A stretch of 56,564 bases of DNA from Gemmatimonadota bacterium (GTDB taxonomy: Bacteria > Gemmatimonadota > Gemmatimonadetes > Gemmatimonadales > Gemmatimonadaceae). Where the stretch lies: assembly GCA_016871855.1 (NCBI GenBank), contig VHBQ01000010.1, positions 1-56,564 of the forward strand, written 5' to 3'. Below the pieces are notes generated by a model, which saw only the letters and a list, made by a program, of their open reading frames with translations, had not been told where the DNA came from and did not search any database. Position numbers and translations under genes: made by a program. Position 1 is the stretch's first letter, and each line of letters begins with the position of its first letter. Shown piece by piece: positions 49,098 through 56,564 of this stretch.

Positions 49098-49376
49098 TCA
49101 CTCTGCCCCTATGTTGAATCCCTGCTCCAGCTCCGCCTTGGAGTAGGCTCGGAACGCCGTCAGCGTGGTCGTGCGCTGGAGGCCGGGGACCTTGGGGAAC
49201 TCCTCGGTGACCACGTGGGCGATCTCGTCGTAGGCGGCGACCTTGATGATGCACACGAGATCCCACTCGCCCGACACGGAGTACACATCGGTGACGCCGT
49301 CAATGCCGGCGAGCGCGGTGGCACACTGGGGAATCAGCGCGGGTTCGGCTCTGACGAGTACGATCGTGGTGATCAT
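49098..49376 (-). CDS. Standalone Lrp/AsnC ligand-binding (RAM) domain protein
   Basis: The 92-residue protein is the effector domain only, with no DNA-binding helix-turn-helix: ITTIVLVRAEPALIPQCATAL, GVTDVYSVSGEWDLVCIIKV, and VPGLQRTTTLTAFRAYSKAE. Such proteins bind amino acids and may join with full-length Lrp proteins. The aminotransferase gene lies upstream on the same strand, consistent with amino-acid sensing. The stop codon abuts the repeat array. Confidence 0.88.
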   Translation of the reverse strand: MITTIVLVRAEPALIPQCATALAGIDGVTDVYSVSGEWDLVCIIKVAAYDEIAHVVTEEFPKVPGLQRTTTLTAFRAYSKAELEQGFNIGAE

Positions 49377-49444
49377 GACGGCCCCAAGGATGGGAAACAG
49401 GCACGGATTGGTCCGCGCCTCAATTTATCACGGTCCCGCGAACG

Positions 49445-50626
49445 TCACACCTGCCAGAGGCGCACGATCGCGCGCATGCCCGCCTCGACATCGGCCCGGG
49501 CGGCCGCATACGACGCGCGCACCCACGCCGGCGTGCCGAAGGCCGCGCCCGGGACCACCGCGACGCCCGCGTCTTCCAGTAGCCGCGTGGCGAACGCCGT
49601 CCCGTCCCCGCGCGGCGCCTTGAAGAACAGGTAGAACGCGCCGTCGGGCTCGACAAGCTCGAGCCCGGGCACCGCCGACAGGATCGCGCGCGCCGCCTCG
49701 CGGCGCGCGGCGAACTCCCGCACCATCGCCTGGACCGCGTCGTCGGCCTCGGCCGTGCGCGTCAGCGCGGCGAGCGCGGCGTACTGCGACTCCGTCGCCG
49801 CGTTGGACGTCGTGTGCGATTGCAGCGCGGTCATCGCCTGCGAGACGGCCCGCGGCGCGACCGACCAGCCGATGCGGAACCCGGTCATCGCGTACGCCTT
49901 CGCCACGCCGTTGACCACCACTAGGTTGTCGCGGCGCGCGGCGACGTCCAGCACGGACGGGGCCTCGGGCACCCCGTACGTGATGCGCCCGTAGATCTCA
50001 TCGCTGATCACCCACCAGCCCCGCGCGGCCGCCAAATCCGTGATGGCGCGCAGTTCCTCCGCGCTGTACACGGCCCCCGTCGGATTGACGGGTGAGTTGA
50101 GCATCACGCCGCGCGTGCGCGGTGTTGCATGCGCCTCGAGCAGAGCGGGCGTCACCTTGAGGCCGCGCGCCGGATCGCCGGGCACCTCGACGGCGTTGGC
50201 GCGCGCGAGGCCGACCATCTCGAAGTAGCTCACCCAGCTGGGCACCGGGAGCAGCACGTCGTCGCCCGGCCCAAAGAGCGCGAACGTGGCGTTGTGCAGC
50301 GATTGCTTGGAGCCGTTGGAAACCACCACCTCGCCCGCCGTCACCGCGCCTTCGCGGCCGGCGCGCCGGCGTGTGGCGTCGGCGGCCACGGCCTCGCGCA
50401 AGGGGAGGATCCCCTCGACCGCGGTGTAGCGCGTGGCGCCCGCGTCCAGCGCCGCCTTCGTCGCCTCGAGGATGAACGCCGGGGTGTCGAAGTCGGGCTC
50501 GCCCGCGCCGAGATCAATGATGGACCGCCCCGCGGCGCGCAGGGCCTTGGCGCGCTGTGAGACGGCGATCGTCGCCGATTCCTTGATCGACGCGACGTTG
50601 GGCGATGGCACGTAGGGATGCGACAT
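49445..50626 (-). CDS. Class I/II aminotransferase (AspB-like)
   Basis: In this 393-residue PLP enzyme, the cofactor Lys is in VVNGVAKAYAMTGFRIGWSV; N-terminal VSQRAKALRAAGRSIIDLGAGEPDF, VVSNGSKQSLHNATFALFGPGD, MLNSPVNPTGAVYSAEEL and ISDEIYGRITYG mark subgroup I-gamma aspartate/aromatic aminotransferases. It transfers amino groups between aspartate-like amino acids and 2-oxo acids. The residue before the Lys region is Asn-Gly-Val-Ala rather than the common Ser-x-x-Lys. Confidence 0.94.
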   Translation of the reverse strand: MSHPYVPSPNVASIKESATIAVSQRAKALRAAGRSIIDLGAGEPDFDTPAFILEATKAALDAGATRYTAVEGILPLREAVAADATRRRAGREGAVTAGEVVVSNGSKQSLHNATFALFGPGDDVLLPVPSWVSYFEMVGLARANAVEVPGDPARGLKVTPALLEAHATPRTRGVMLNSPVNPTGAVYSAEELRAITDLAAARGWWVISDEIYGRITYGVPEAPSVLDVAARRDNLVVVNGVAKAYAMTGFRIGWSVAPRAVSQAMTALQSHTTSNAATESQYAALAALTRTAEADDAVQAMVREFAARREAARAILSAVPGLELVEPDGAFYLFFKAPRGDGTAFATRLLEDAGVAVVPGAAFGTPAWVRASYAAARADVEAGMRAIVRLWQV

Positions 50627-50679
50627 AGTCAGACCGGACTCCCGATTGGAGGGCCGGGGGAGTGTGCAGTAGATTGTAG

Positions 50680-52242
50680 GTGTCCGACGAAGTTAGCATC
50701 GCCCTGACGCCGACGCCATTGACAATCGAGGTCGCAGTGAGCGCATCACCGAACGCCGGCGCCGCCGGCCGCAACACCCCCGTCGCCCATTTCCTCGCCC
50801 CGCACTGGGGGCGCATCGCCGAGCGCCTTGCGCCTGTCATCGACCGCGAGGGCGACGAGCCGGGCGCGTCGCCGGTGGCGCTGCTCTGCGTCCCCGATGC
50901 GGGTGCGGCCACCGAACTCGCCGCCGCGTTGCGCGCGGCGCGACCGTCCACCCCTCGCATCCTGCCGGTTACCGACGCGCTGCGCGCCGCGCGCGTGCTG
51001 AAGACCTACGGCGCACCGGTGGTGATCGCCACGCCCGCGGACGTCGAGCGGCTGCTCGCCGCGTCGGCGCTGCCGCTCGACGGCGTGCAGGTGATCGTGC
51101 TCGTCGCCGCCGAGGAGTTCGACGCCGACCAGCTCGCCACGGTCATGGCCGCGATGCCCAAGGAGGCGCGCCGCGTGCTCGTCGCCTCCGAGGCCACCCC
51201 GGTGGTGGAGGTGCTGCTCGAGCGGTACTTCCACAAGGCGCACCGCCTCGCCGACGACGCGTCGAGCGAGACGAAACCCGCCCCCGTGCAGTACCAGTGC
51301 GTGCGCGCGGCGCACGTGGCGGCCGCGGTCCCCGCGCTGCTCGACGAACTCGATCCGCCCTCAGCGGCGGTCGTGACGGCGGATCCGTCGGCCGTGCAGG
51401 CGGCGCTGGCCGCGCACGGCTATCCCGGCGGCGCGCCGCTCGTGCACGTGTCTGATGGGCCAGCGCCGGTGAACGTCGCGCTCGTCGTCTTCGCCGGCCT
51501 TCCTTCCCCAGCGGCGTTCGACGCGGCGATGTCCGCGCAGCCGGGACGCGCCGTCGCGCTCATCGCCCCGCGGCAACTCGGCGCCCTGCGCCGCCTGGCC
51601 GCCGGCGCGAGCGTGACACCGTTCACCACCCGGCGCGCGACGAGCGCGGCGCGGGCGCAGGAAGCCCGCGTGCGGGGCGAACTGCGCGCGGTGCTCGCCA
51701 CGTCGTATCCGGCGCGTGAGATCGTCTCGCTCGAGCCGCTGCTCGCCGAGTATGATGCGGTCGAGCTGGCCGGCGCCGCGCTGCGCCTGCTCGAGGGAGC
51801 GCGCAGCGCTGCTGTCGTCGCGGCGCCGCCGGCGACGCCTGTGCAAAGCGATCGTCCGTCACGTCCTGCGGTTGGCACGGCGCGCCCCGCCGAGCGTCCG
51901 GCGCGGTCGCCGCGCCCGGCCGATGATTTCCCGCTGCGCGACCCGGCCGAGGGTCCGCGCGCGCGCTACGTGGATCGCACGGTGCGTCGCGACCGCGACG
52001 ACGCGCGCCCGCGCCGCGGCGCTCCTGGCGAGCGCGGCGCGCGGAGCGGCTTCGGCGACAAGCGTGGCCCGCGCGCAGGGTTCGGTGACAAGCGAGGCGC
52101 TGGTGGCCCGCGCGGGAGCTTCGGCGACAAGCGCGGCCCACGCGCCGGTTTCGGCGACAAGCGCGGGGCGGGCGGCTCGCGTCCGGCGTTTGGTGACAAG
52201 CCGCGGGGCGGAGGCCCGCGCCGGCCGCGAGACGATCGATGA
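50680..52242 (+). CDS. DEAD-box-derived protein lacking helicase motifs, with FGDKRG-repeat tail
   Basis: In this 520-residue protein, the first 200 residues track a DEAD-box RecA domain in order: [20 protein letters not shown] (motif Ia position), [13 protein letters not shown] (Ib), [19 protein letters not shown] (II, where DEAD should be), [20 protein letters not shown] (III). No Walker A and no DEAD acidic pair are present, so ATPase activity is improbable. A second diverged domain follows (about 210-380). The tail (about 390-520) is Arg/Gly/Pro-rich with five FGDKRG-like repeats (52048-52205). The start could be GTG 50737. It overlaps tdk by 4 nt. Confidence 0.72.
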   Translation: MSDEVSIALTPTPLTIEVAVSASPNAGAAGRNTPVAHFLAPHWGRIAERLAPVIDREGDEPGASPVALLCVPDAGAATELAAALRAARPSTPRILPVTDALRAARVLKTYGAPVVIATPADVERLLAASALPLDGVQVIVLVAAEEFDADQLATVMAAMPKEARRVLVASEATPVVEVLLERYFHKAHRLADDASSETKPAPVQYQCVRAAHVAAAVPALLDELDPPSAAVVTADPSAVQAALAAHGYPGGAPLVHVSDGPAPVNVALVVFAGLPSPAAFDAAMSAQPGRAVALIAPRQLGALRRLAAGASVTPFTTRRATSAARAQEARVRGELRAVLATSYPAREIVSLEPLLAEYDAVELAGAALRLLEGARSAAVVAAPPATPVQSDRPSRPAVGTARPAERPARSPRPADDFPLRDPAEGPRARYVDRTVRRDRDDARPRRGAPGERGARSGFGDKRGPRAGFGDKRGAGGPRGSFGDKRGPRAGFGDKRGAGGSRPAFGDKPRGGGPRRPRDDR

Positions 52243-52844
52243 GCCAGCACTTCCAGCTGTCCGGCGGATGGGTGGAGGTGATCGCCGGCTCGATGTTCAG
52301 CGGCAAGAGCGAGGAACTCATTCGCCGCGTGCGTCGGGCGATGATCGCCAAGAAGCGCGTGCAGGTCTTCAAGTCCCACCTGGACAACCGCTACACGGGC
52401 GTGTTCACCGTCGGCTCACATGACGGACGCACGGTGGAGGCGGTTCCGGTGGACTCCGCCGCGCAGGTGGCGACGCGCCTCGATCCGCACGCGCAGGTCA
52501 TCGCGATTGATGAGGTGCAGTTCCTTGACGAGGGGATCGTCGCGCTCGCCAGCGACCTCGCCGACCGCGGCCGACGCGTGATCCTCGCCGGCATCGACAC
52601 CGATTTCCGCGGCGAGCCGTTCGGCCCGATGCCGCAGCTGATGTGTCTCGCCGAGGTCGTGGACAAGCTCCACGCCATCTGCGTGCTCTGCGGCGCCCCG
52701 GCGACGCGCAATCAGCGTCTCGTGGACGGCAAGCCGGCGCACTGGGACTCGCCGCTGATCATGGTGGGCGGCACGGAGAGCTACGAGGCGCGGTGCCGGC
52801 AGTGCCATCAGGTGCTGCGGGGGGATCAGCCGAGGCTGCTGTAG
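52239..52844 (+). CDS. tdk: Thymidine kinase (type II)
   Basis: The 201-residue kinase phosphorylates thymidine. P-loop [20 protein letters not shown], catalytic acidic region [19 protein letters not shown], lasso-loop [14 protein letters not shown], and two zinc knuckles ([16 protein letters not shown]) are all intact. The ATG overlaps the pseudo-helicase stop by 4 nt. With the pyrimidine-nucleoside phosphorylase it gives thymidine salvage. Confidence 0.96.
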   Translation: MSQHFQLSGGWVEVIAGSMFSGKSEELIRRVRRAMIAKKRVQVFKSHLDNRYTGVFTVGSHDGRTVEAVPVDSAAQVATRLDPHAQVIAIDEVQFLDEGIVALASDLADRGRRVILAGIDTDFRGEPFGPMPQLMCLAEVVDKLHAICVLCGAPATRNQRLVDGKPAHWDSPLIMVGGTESYEARCRQCHQVLRGDQPRLL

Positions 52845-52847
52845 GGG

Positions 52848-52922
52848 CAGACGGTGGACTGTTGACGGTGGACGGTAGACAGCGGGTTTGTCCACCGTCC
52901 ACCGTCTTCCGTCCACCGTCTG
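52848..52922. repeat. 33-nt inverted ACGGTGGACGG decamer hairpin
   Basis: Left 52848-52880 and right 52890-52922 are complementary at about 29 of 33 positions around a 9-nt loop (AGCGGGTTT). The convergent genes tdk (stop 52844) and the pilin gene (stop 52926) leave room only for this element, so it probably terminates both. Confidence 0.92.
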
Positions 52923-52925
52923 CGG

Positions 52926-55034
52926 TTACGGGGCCGCCCGACTCCCCCGCAGCCGGCTGAAATAGCTCGAGAGCAGCGCGGCGGACTTCACTTGCCGCGC
53001 ATCCACCTCGAAGGACTTGACGGGTCGCACCCGGGTGCGCGCCAGCGGCAGGTACGGCGGTCGGCGGTTCGTGTTCTGGCAGGGGTCCAGTTCGCGCAGT
53101 GGACGCATTCCGGAGTTCGCCGTGCTCGTATACGGCGCGACGTACGTCCTCCCGATTGTGCCGCCGACGATGTGCATGCACCCACCGGACGCCGTGAATG
53201 TGGATCCAAGCGGGCACGTGTACGCGGGCGTCGTCGCCGTGGCGCCGCCGGGATTAGCCGCGAACACCGGTCCGCCGAGCGCCATCGCAATGCCGTCGAA
53301 GTGGAACTCGCGGTTTCCGCCCATCGTCATCACGTTTCCGGCCGTGGTGGTGGGCGTGTTGAAGATGCGCGGCCGGTTGAGCGCGTTGTCGGAGATGGCA
53401 ATGGAGTCACGCGCGATCAGGCCAAAGAAGCTGCGGCACTGGTTGGTCGTGTCGGCGGGGTCATGGTAGTAGTTGAGGTCGTCCATCAGCTTGGCCACGC
53501 CGTTGACGTAGAGCGTCACGTAGCCAAGCACCGTTCCGTGCACAAACATGCTGCTGTTGACGTACACCACGCGCCGAGAGGCGGGGTTGTAGGTCTGGTG
53601 CAGCGGATACAGGTGAATGCGCTCGACGTCCTGTCGCACCGCCGCTGGCAGCGTGGGGAGGTTGCTCGTGCCCGAGTAGGTATCCCAGAATCCCTCGTAA
53701 CTTGGCTCGGCCGTACATCGCCCTGTCGTCACAGTCTGGTCCACTGTGCATAGGAAGGAGTAGCGCGTGAACGTCGTGTCCTGACCGCCGTACTGCTGCG
53801 CGGCGGCGCAGGCCGGGCTGGACCCCCACGTGTACATCGTGACGCCGGTGAACCATTCTTGGGTGCAGGCCGTTCCGCGTGTGTGACGCTCGGTGTTGAC
53901 GAGGAACGGGCTTCCCTGCGGATGGCAGCGCGCAGTCGGCTGCTGCAGGATGGTCATGATCGCGGCGCGGTCGAGCACGGCCATCGCCGTCGCCTGCGCG
54001 GCGCTCACCGTGGGGTAGGTGCTCGACTGGATGCGCGTGCGTACCCAGTTGACTTTGTGCATCACGATGGGGAAGAACTCCTGCCGCCCGCCGATCGTGT
54101 AGTGGGCTCCGCACTGGTTGAGAAGGACGTTATTCGAGAGGGCCACCGGCGAGCCGCTGAAGTACAGGGCGAGCTGCAAGGTGTCGGTCGCCGAGTTGAG
54201 GCGGAAATAGCGGAAGAAGCCCTCGGTGGAATCGATCATGCCGTTCGCGTTCACGTCAATCGTCAGGAACTCGACGCGCCCGCGGCTGCCGCTCGACACG
54301 GCCTCGTATAGGCCGCCGGCGACTGCGACGTTGTAGAAGTAGGTCGCGAGGCTGCTCGCCCCCCAGTAGGCCGCGGACGCCGCCGGATACGGGACGATGA
54401 TGGCGCCGCCCGTCGCCGACACGGTGTCGGACCACTGCCCGCTGCCGCTGATCGTGCCGGCCGCGCTCACCGTGTCCGAGAACGCCGGCGCCGGCGATCC
54501 GGACAGCGATCCGATGAAGCGGTTGTTGGCGTGCGCCCGGCCGCCGACGTTTTCGCCGGCACCGATGGACGCGCCCGACGGGAAGTCGTTGACGAACAGG
54601 CTGTATCGCGAGAACGACTGCGCCTGCAGGTCCATGCGTCGCGCCAGCCGCACGCCCATGGCGTCGCTCACCGTCGCCAGCAGCGTGATGTACGGCACAT
54701 AGGTGCCGGCTGTGTCGCCGGTGTACGCGCCGTACAGATTGACCGAGAGCCCGGGCAGGGTGCCCCCGGAAGCGCTGTACACCGGTTGATTGGTCAGCAA
54801 CTGCGTGTAGCCGGTGGGTGACAACCAGACCGAGGTGTCGCGCTGCAGGCGCGCGCGCCCCAGCTCGAGCGCCGTCTCCACCGCGAACTCGAGATCGCGA
54901 TCCTTGTCGTGGTAGCGGGCCAGCAGGCCGGAACTGCCGGTCATGTAGATGGCCGACGAGGCGAGTGCGGCCAGCGACAGCGTCATGATCAGCACGAGAA
55001 TCAGCGCCGATCCGCGGCGGAGGCGCGTGCTCAT
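52926..55034 (-). CDS. Type IV pilus PilX-like/large minor pilin-associated protein
   Basis: The 702-residue protein has an N-terminal membrane helix in RRGSALILVLIMTLSLAALASSAI, the PilX-like opening (no classic prepilin Gly-Phe-Thr site), then ARYHDKDRDLEFAVETALEL as in PilX proteins, and a very large extracellular region rich in Thr, Ser, Tyr and with paired Cys (e.g. NQCGAHY, ACTQEW, CAAAQQ, CPLGST, GGCMH). The ATG at 55034 overlaps the upstream FN3 frame stop (ATGA). It probably sits in the pilus assembly platform or tip. Confidence 0.82.
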   Translation of the reverse strand: MSTRLRRGSALILVLIMTLSLAALASSAIYMTGSSGLLARYHDKDRDLEFAVETALELGRARLQRDTSVWLSPTGYTQLLTNQPVYSASGGTLPGLSVNLYGAYTGDTAGTYVPYITLLATVSDAMGVRLARRMDLQAQSFSRYSLFVNDFPSGASIGAGENVGGRAHANNRFIGSLSGSPAPAFSDTVSAAGTISGSGQWSDTVSATGGAIIVPYPAASAAYWGASSLATYFYNVAVAGGLYEAVSSGSRGRVEFLTIDVNANGMIDSTEGFFRYFRLNSATDTLQLALYFSGSPVALSNNVLLNQCGAHYTIGGRQEFFPIVMHKVNWVRTRIQSSTYPTVSAAQATAMAVLDRAAIMTILQQPTARCHPQGSPFLVNTERHTRGTACTQEWFTGVTMYTWGSSPACAAAQQYGGQDTTFTRYSFLCTVDQTVTTGRCTAEPSYEGFWDTYSGTSNLPTLPAAVRQDVERIHLYPLHQTYNPASRRVVYVNSSMFVHGTVLGYVTLYVNGVAKLMDDLNYYHDPADTTNQCRSFFGLIARDSIAISDNALNRPRIFNTPTTTAGNVMTMGGNREFHFDGIAMALGGPVFAANPGGATATTPAYTCPLGSTFTASGGCMHIVGGTIGRTYVAPYTSTANSGMRPLRELDPCQNTNRRPPYLPLARTRVRPVKSFEVDARQVKSAALLSSYFSRLRGSRAAP

Positions 55035-55381
55035 GGCAGCGTCACCGTCGTGGTGCCCGTGCGCACTGAGGAAAGCCCGCCGCAGTCGCGCGCCGCCACG
55101 CCGTACTGGTACGTGCCCGCCGTGACCGAGAGGTCGAAGTCCTGGTATCGGTAGGCGGTCGCTCGGCGCGCGGGACGGCTGGCGATCGCGGTCCACGCCG
55201 ACGCGCCGGACAGGCGCCGAAAGACGACGTAGGCGCGCACGTCCCGTGGTGCGGTCGAGTCGCCGGCGACGCCGGGCCAGTCGAGTCGCACGTCGAGCTT
55301 CTGCCCCGCCGGGGCCGTCTCGACCGTGACCCCCAGCGAATCCGGCGCCGGCGGCGCCGCCCCACACCGCGCGGTGAGCAG
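55031..55381 (-). CDS. Fibronectin type III domain protein without a canonical start
   Basis: The frame directly after the pilW stop, in the same reading frame, encodes an FN3-like domain (ETAPAGQKLDVRLDWPGVAG, VRAYVVFRRLSGASAWTAIA, AYRYQDFDLSVTAGTYQYGV, CGGLSS, TTTVTLP). It begins LLTARCGAAPPAPDSLG; the only possible start near the beginning is CTG at 55381 directly after TAG. A GTG at 55291 would delete the first strand. Whether the protein is made by reinitiation, or has lost its signal peptide, is unclear. Confidence 0.55.
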   Translation of the reverse strand: MLTARCGAAPPAPDSLGVTVETAPAGQKLDVRLDWPGVAGDSTAPRDVRAYVVFRRLSGASAWTAIASRPARRATAYRYQDFDLSVTAGTYQYGVAARDCGGLSSVRTGTTTVTLP

Positions 55382-56167
55382 CTACAGCGCGTTGCGCAGC
55401 TGCACCGTCACGTGCAGGTCCCGATAGACGTTCTGCTGCGTCCGCGCATCCCAGTACCGCCCCGTGGCGCGCACCTGCACCGCCGTGATCGAGTCGGCGC
55501 GCCCGAGCGAATCATCCCAGTAGATGGGGAGGTCGGCGTTGGCCACCGCCGTGGTCGTCCCCGCCGCCGACGTCGCGTAGTAGCGGAAGAAGAAGTTCGA
55601 ATCGCTCGGCACGCGCAGGTTGCGCGTCACGAGCGTGCTGTCACGATTGTTCACCCGTCGGTACAGCACGTACAGGTTGGTGTTGCCGCCGGCCGTGTCG
55701 GCGTGCAGGAAGTACTGGATCGTCTCCGCCTGGCTGCGGGTCCCGTTCGGGCTGCTGTAGGTGGCCGTCGGGTACGTCTTGCTCGACTTGCGAAGGTAGG
55801 CGGCATTCGACGTCATCCAGGATGCCGTCGTCGTCGAATCGAGCGACGCGTCCCACCAGGAGGCGTTCGGGTCGCTGGTCGTGGTGATCCCCTGCCGGTT
55901 GACGTTGAAGGCGATGGCGAGCGGCGCCGCCTGCACGATGACGGGCTGGCCGACGTCGCCGCCAGCGAGCCGGAGGTCGTCCTCGATCCGCTGCACCGCA
56001 TAGCGCGCGCTCTGGAAGGCGTCGAGGCGCCCCGCCCCGGCGTCCATCGCGCGCGTCTGGGCGCGGAAGAACGGCACCGCGATGGAGAAGACGAGCACCG
56101 TGATCGAGACCGCGAAGATCATCTCGACCATGGAGAAGCCGCGCCGCCGCCGCGCCGAGGATCGCAT
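55382..56167 (-). CDS. PilW-like type IV minor pilin
   Basis: The 261-residue protein has the prepilin signal MRSSARRRRGFSMVEMIFAV (Gly|Phe cleavage site with Glu at +5), hydrophobic helix IFAVSITVLVFSIAVPFF, and conserved pseudopilin RIEDDLRLAGGDV. The remaining Ser/Thr/Tyr-rich region is beta-type. It likely primes pilus assembly with PilV and PilX. The ATG overlaps the preceding pilV-like stop by 1 nt (TGATG). Confidence 0.9.
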   Translation of the reverse strand: MRSSARRRRGFSMVEMIFAVSITVLVFSIAVPFFRAQTRAMDAGAGRLDAFQSARYAVQRIEDDLRLAGGDVGQPVIVQAAPLAIAFNVNRQGITTTSDPNASWWDASLDSTTTASWMTSNAAYLRKSSKTYPTATYSSPNGTRSQAETIQYFLHADTAGGNTNLYVLYRRVNNRDSTLVTRNLRVPSDSNFFFRYYATSAAGTTTAVANADLPIYWDDSLGRADSITAVQVRATGRYWDARTQQNVYRDLHVTVQLRNAL

Positions 56168-56475
56168 CAGAACGCCGAAATGACGAGGGACTTGCGGACG
56201 GTGGTGGCCGTCGCCGCGTGCGCCACGGTCACCGTCACGGTCACGTACTGCGCCCGGTACGCGGAGTCCACCGAAGCGACGGCCGTGGTGCGGGTGTAGC
56301 CGGTGTACGCGCTCATCGGCGGATTCGCCGTGGACGTCGCGCTGGTCTCCGTCGTGCCGTTGAACGTGGAGCTGATGGTCGAGTACGGGCGGTGCATCTT
56401 GACCACTTCGAGCCGCGCCGTCGCCAACTCGCTCGCCACGGTCAGGGCGTCGTGGTTGTTGGGGTACAGACCGGG
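56167..56475 (-). pseudogene. 3' remnant of a PilV-like type IV pilus gene truncated at an insertion boundary
   Basis: The frame ends TTVRKSLVISAF and contains DALTVASELATARLEVVKMH, as in the mid-part of PilV/pseudopilins. The normal prepilin signal and helix are missing: beyond about 56475 the frame enters repeated sequence unrelated to pilins. So the gene has lost its 5' end. Confidence 0.7.
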
Positions 56476-56564
56476 TAGATGGGTAACACTGCTGTCCGGG
56501 AACATGGGTAACACTCTCCCTAAACTGCACGACGTGACTCGACTCAGCGAGGACCGTCGATGCC
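56476..56564. mobile_element. Probable insertion-sequence end (partial)
   Basis: ATGGGTAACACT occurs twice (56479-56490 and 56504-56515), 25 nt apart, just where pilV is interrupted; multiple terminal repeats like this are typical of IS21-like and some other IS ends. A GTG at 56533 (VTRLSEDRR...) may open the transposase, which runs off the window. The family is not determined. Confidence 0.5.

Overview
The window is a GC-rich (roughly two-thirds G+C) bacterial chromosome segment with about 48 genes on both strands. GTG/TTG starts are frequent and many neighbours overlap by 4 nt. Gene content (Tat- and lipoprotein-exported enzymes, CcmF-like haem lyase, HerA/NurA with Mre11/Rad50, type IV pilus minor pilins, recF-DUF721-gyrB) fits a didermic soil or aquatic bacterium. 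Gemmatimonadota is my best guess from gene style; no rRNA or marker phylogeny in the window proves it. I saw no tRNA, rRNA or CRISPR.

Layout. 1-3.1 kb (minus): YbjN-like protein, PspA, AI-2E/PerM permease, and a partial, motif-degenerate ABC ATPase. 3.3-7.8 kb (minus): two-subunit Fe-S serine dehydratase and UvrA. 8.0-13.7 kb (plus): TPR protein, exported transglutaminase, ABC ATPase, a permease broken by a frameshift, and a GNAT enzyme. 13.8-17.1 kb (minus): mtnA, a YfiM-like protein, a CcmF-like haem lyase apparently starting at CTG, and a 29-residue membrane peptide. 17.3-23.9 kb (plus): enoyl-CoA hydratase, recF, a DciA-like protein, gyrB, a YIP1 protein and a Tat-exported dipeptide epimerase. 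23.9-28.0 kb (minus): NlpC/P60 endopeptidase, serine hydrolase, pyrimidine-nucleoside phosphorylase. 28.1-37.0 kb (mostly plus): GAF protein, ferritin, LigA, V4R protein, TPR-ParA-lipoprotein set and an acyl-CoA synthetase, with a phosphoribosyltransferase on minus. 37.3-39.7 kb (minus): PTPS, FolE, an SDR and a Trm112-like gene, which reads as a tetrahydrobiopterin pathway. 40.2-48.0 kb (minus): nurA-herA-mre11-rad50-GNAT, an archaeal-style DNA end-resection operon. 48.0-52.8 kb: lipoprotein, standalone Lrp ligand-binding domain, aminotransferase, a DEAD-box-like protein without helicase motifs and with an FGDKRG-repeat tail, and thymidine kinase. 52.9-56.5 kb (minus): type IV pilus minor pilin genes, with the pilV-like gene cut by what looks like an insertion-sequence end.

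A second layer runs through the intergenic DNA. At least ten spacers are filled by short tandem repeats with periods of about 10-13 or 35 nt. They fall into several sequence families and are often arranged as inverted pairs that could fold into long hairpins. They lie between convergent, tandem and divergent genes, so termination alone does not explain them.

The strongest leads are the complete NurA-HerA-Mre11-Rad50 operon, the PTPS-FolE-SDR operon, the DEAD-box-derived pseudo-helicase, and the inverted tandem-repeat spacers.
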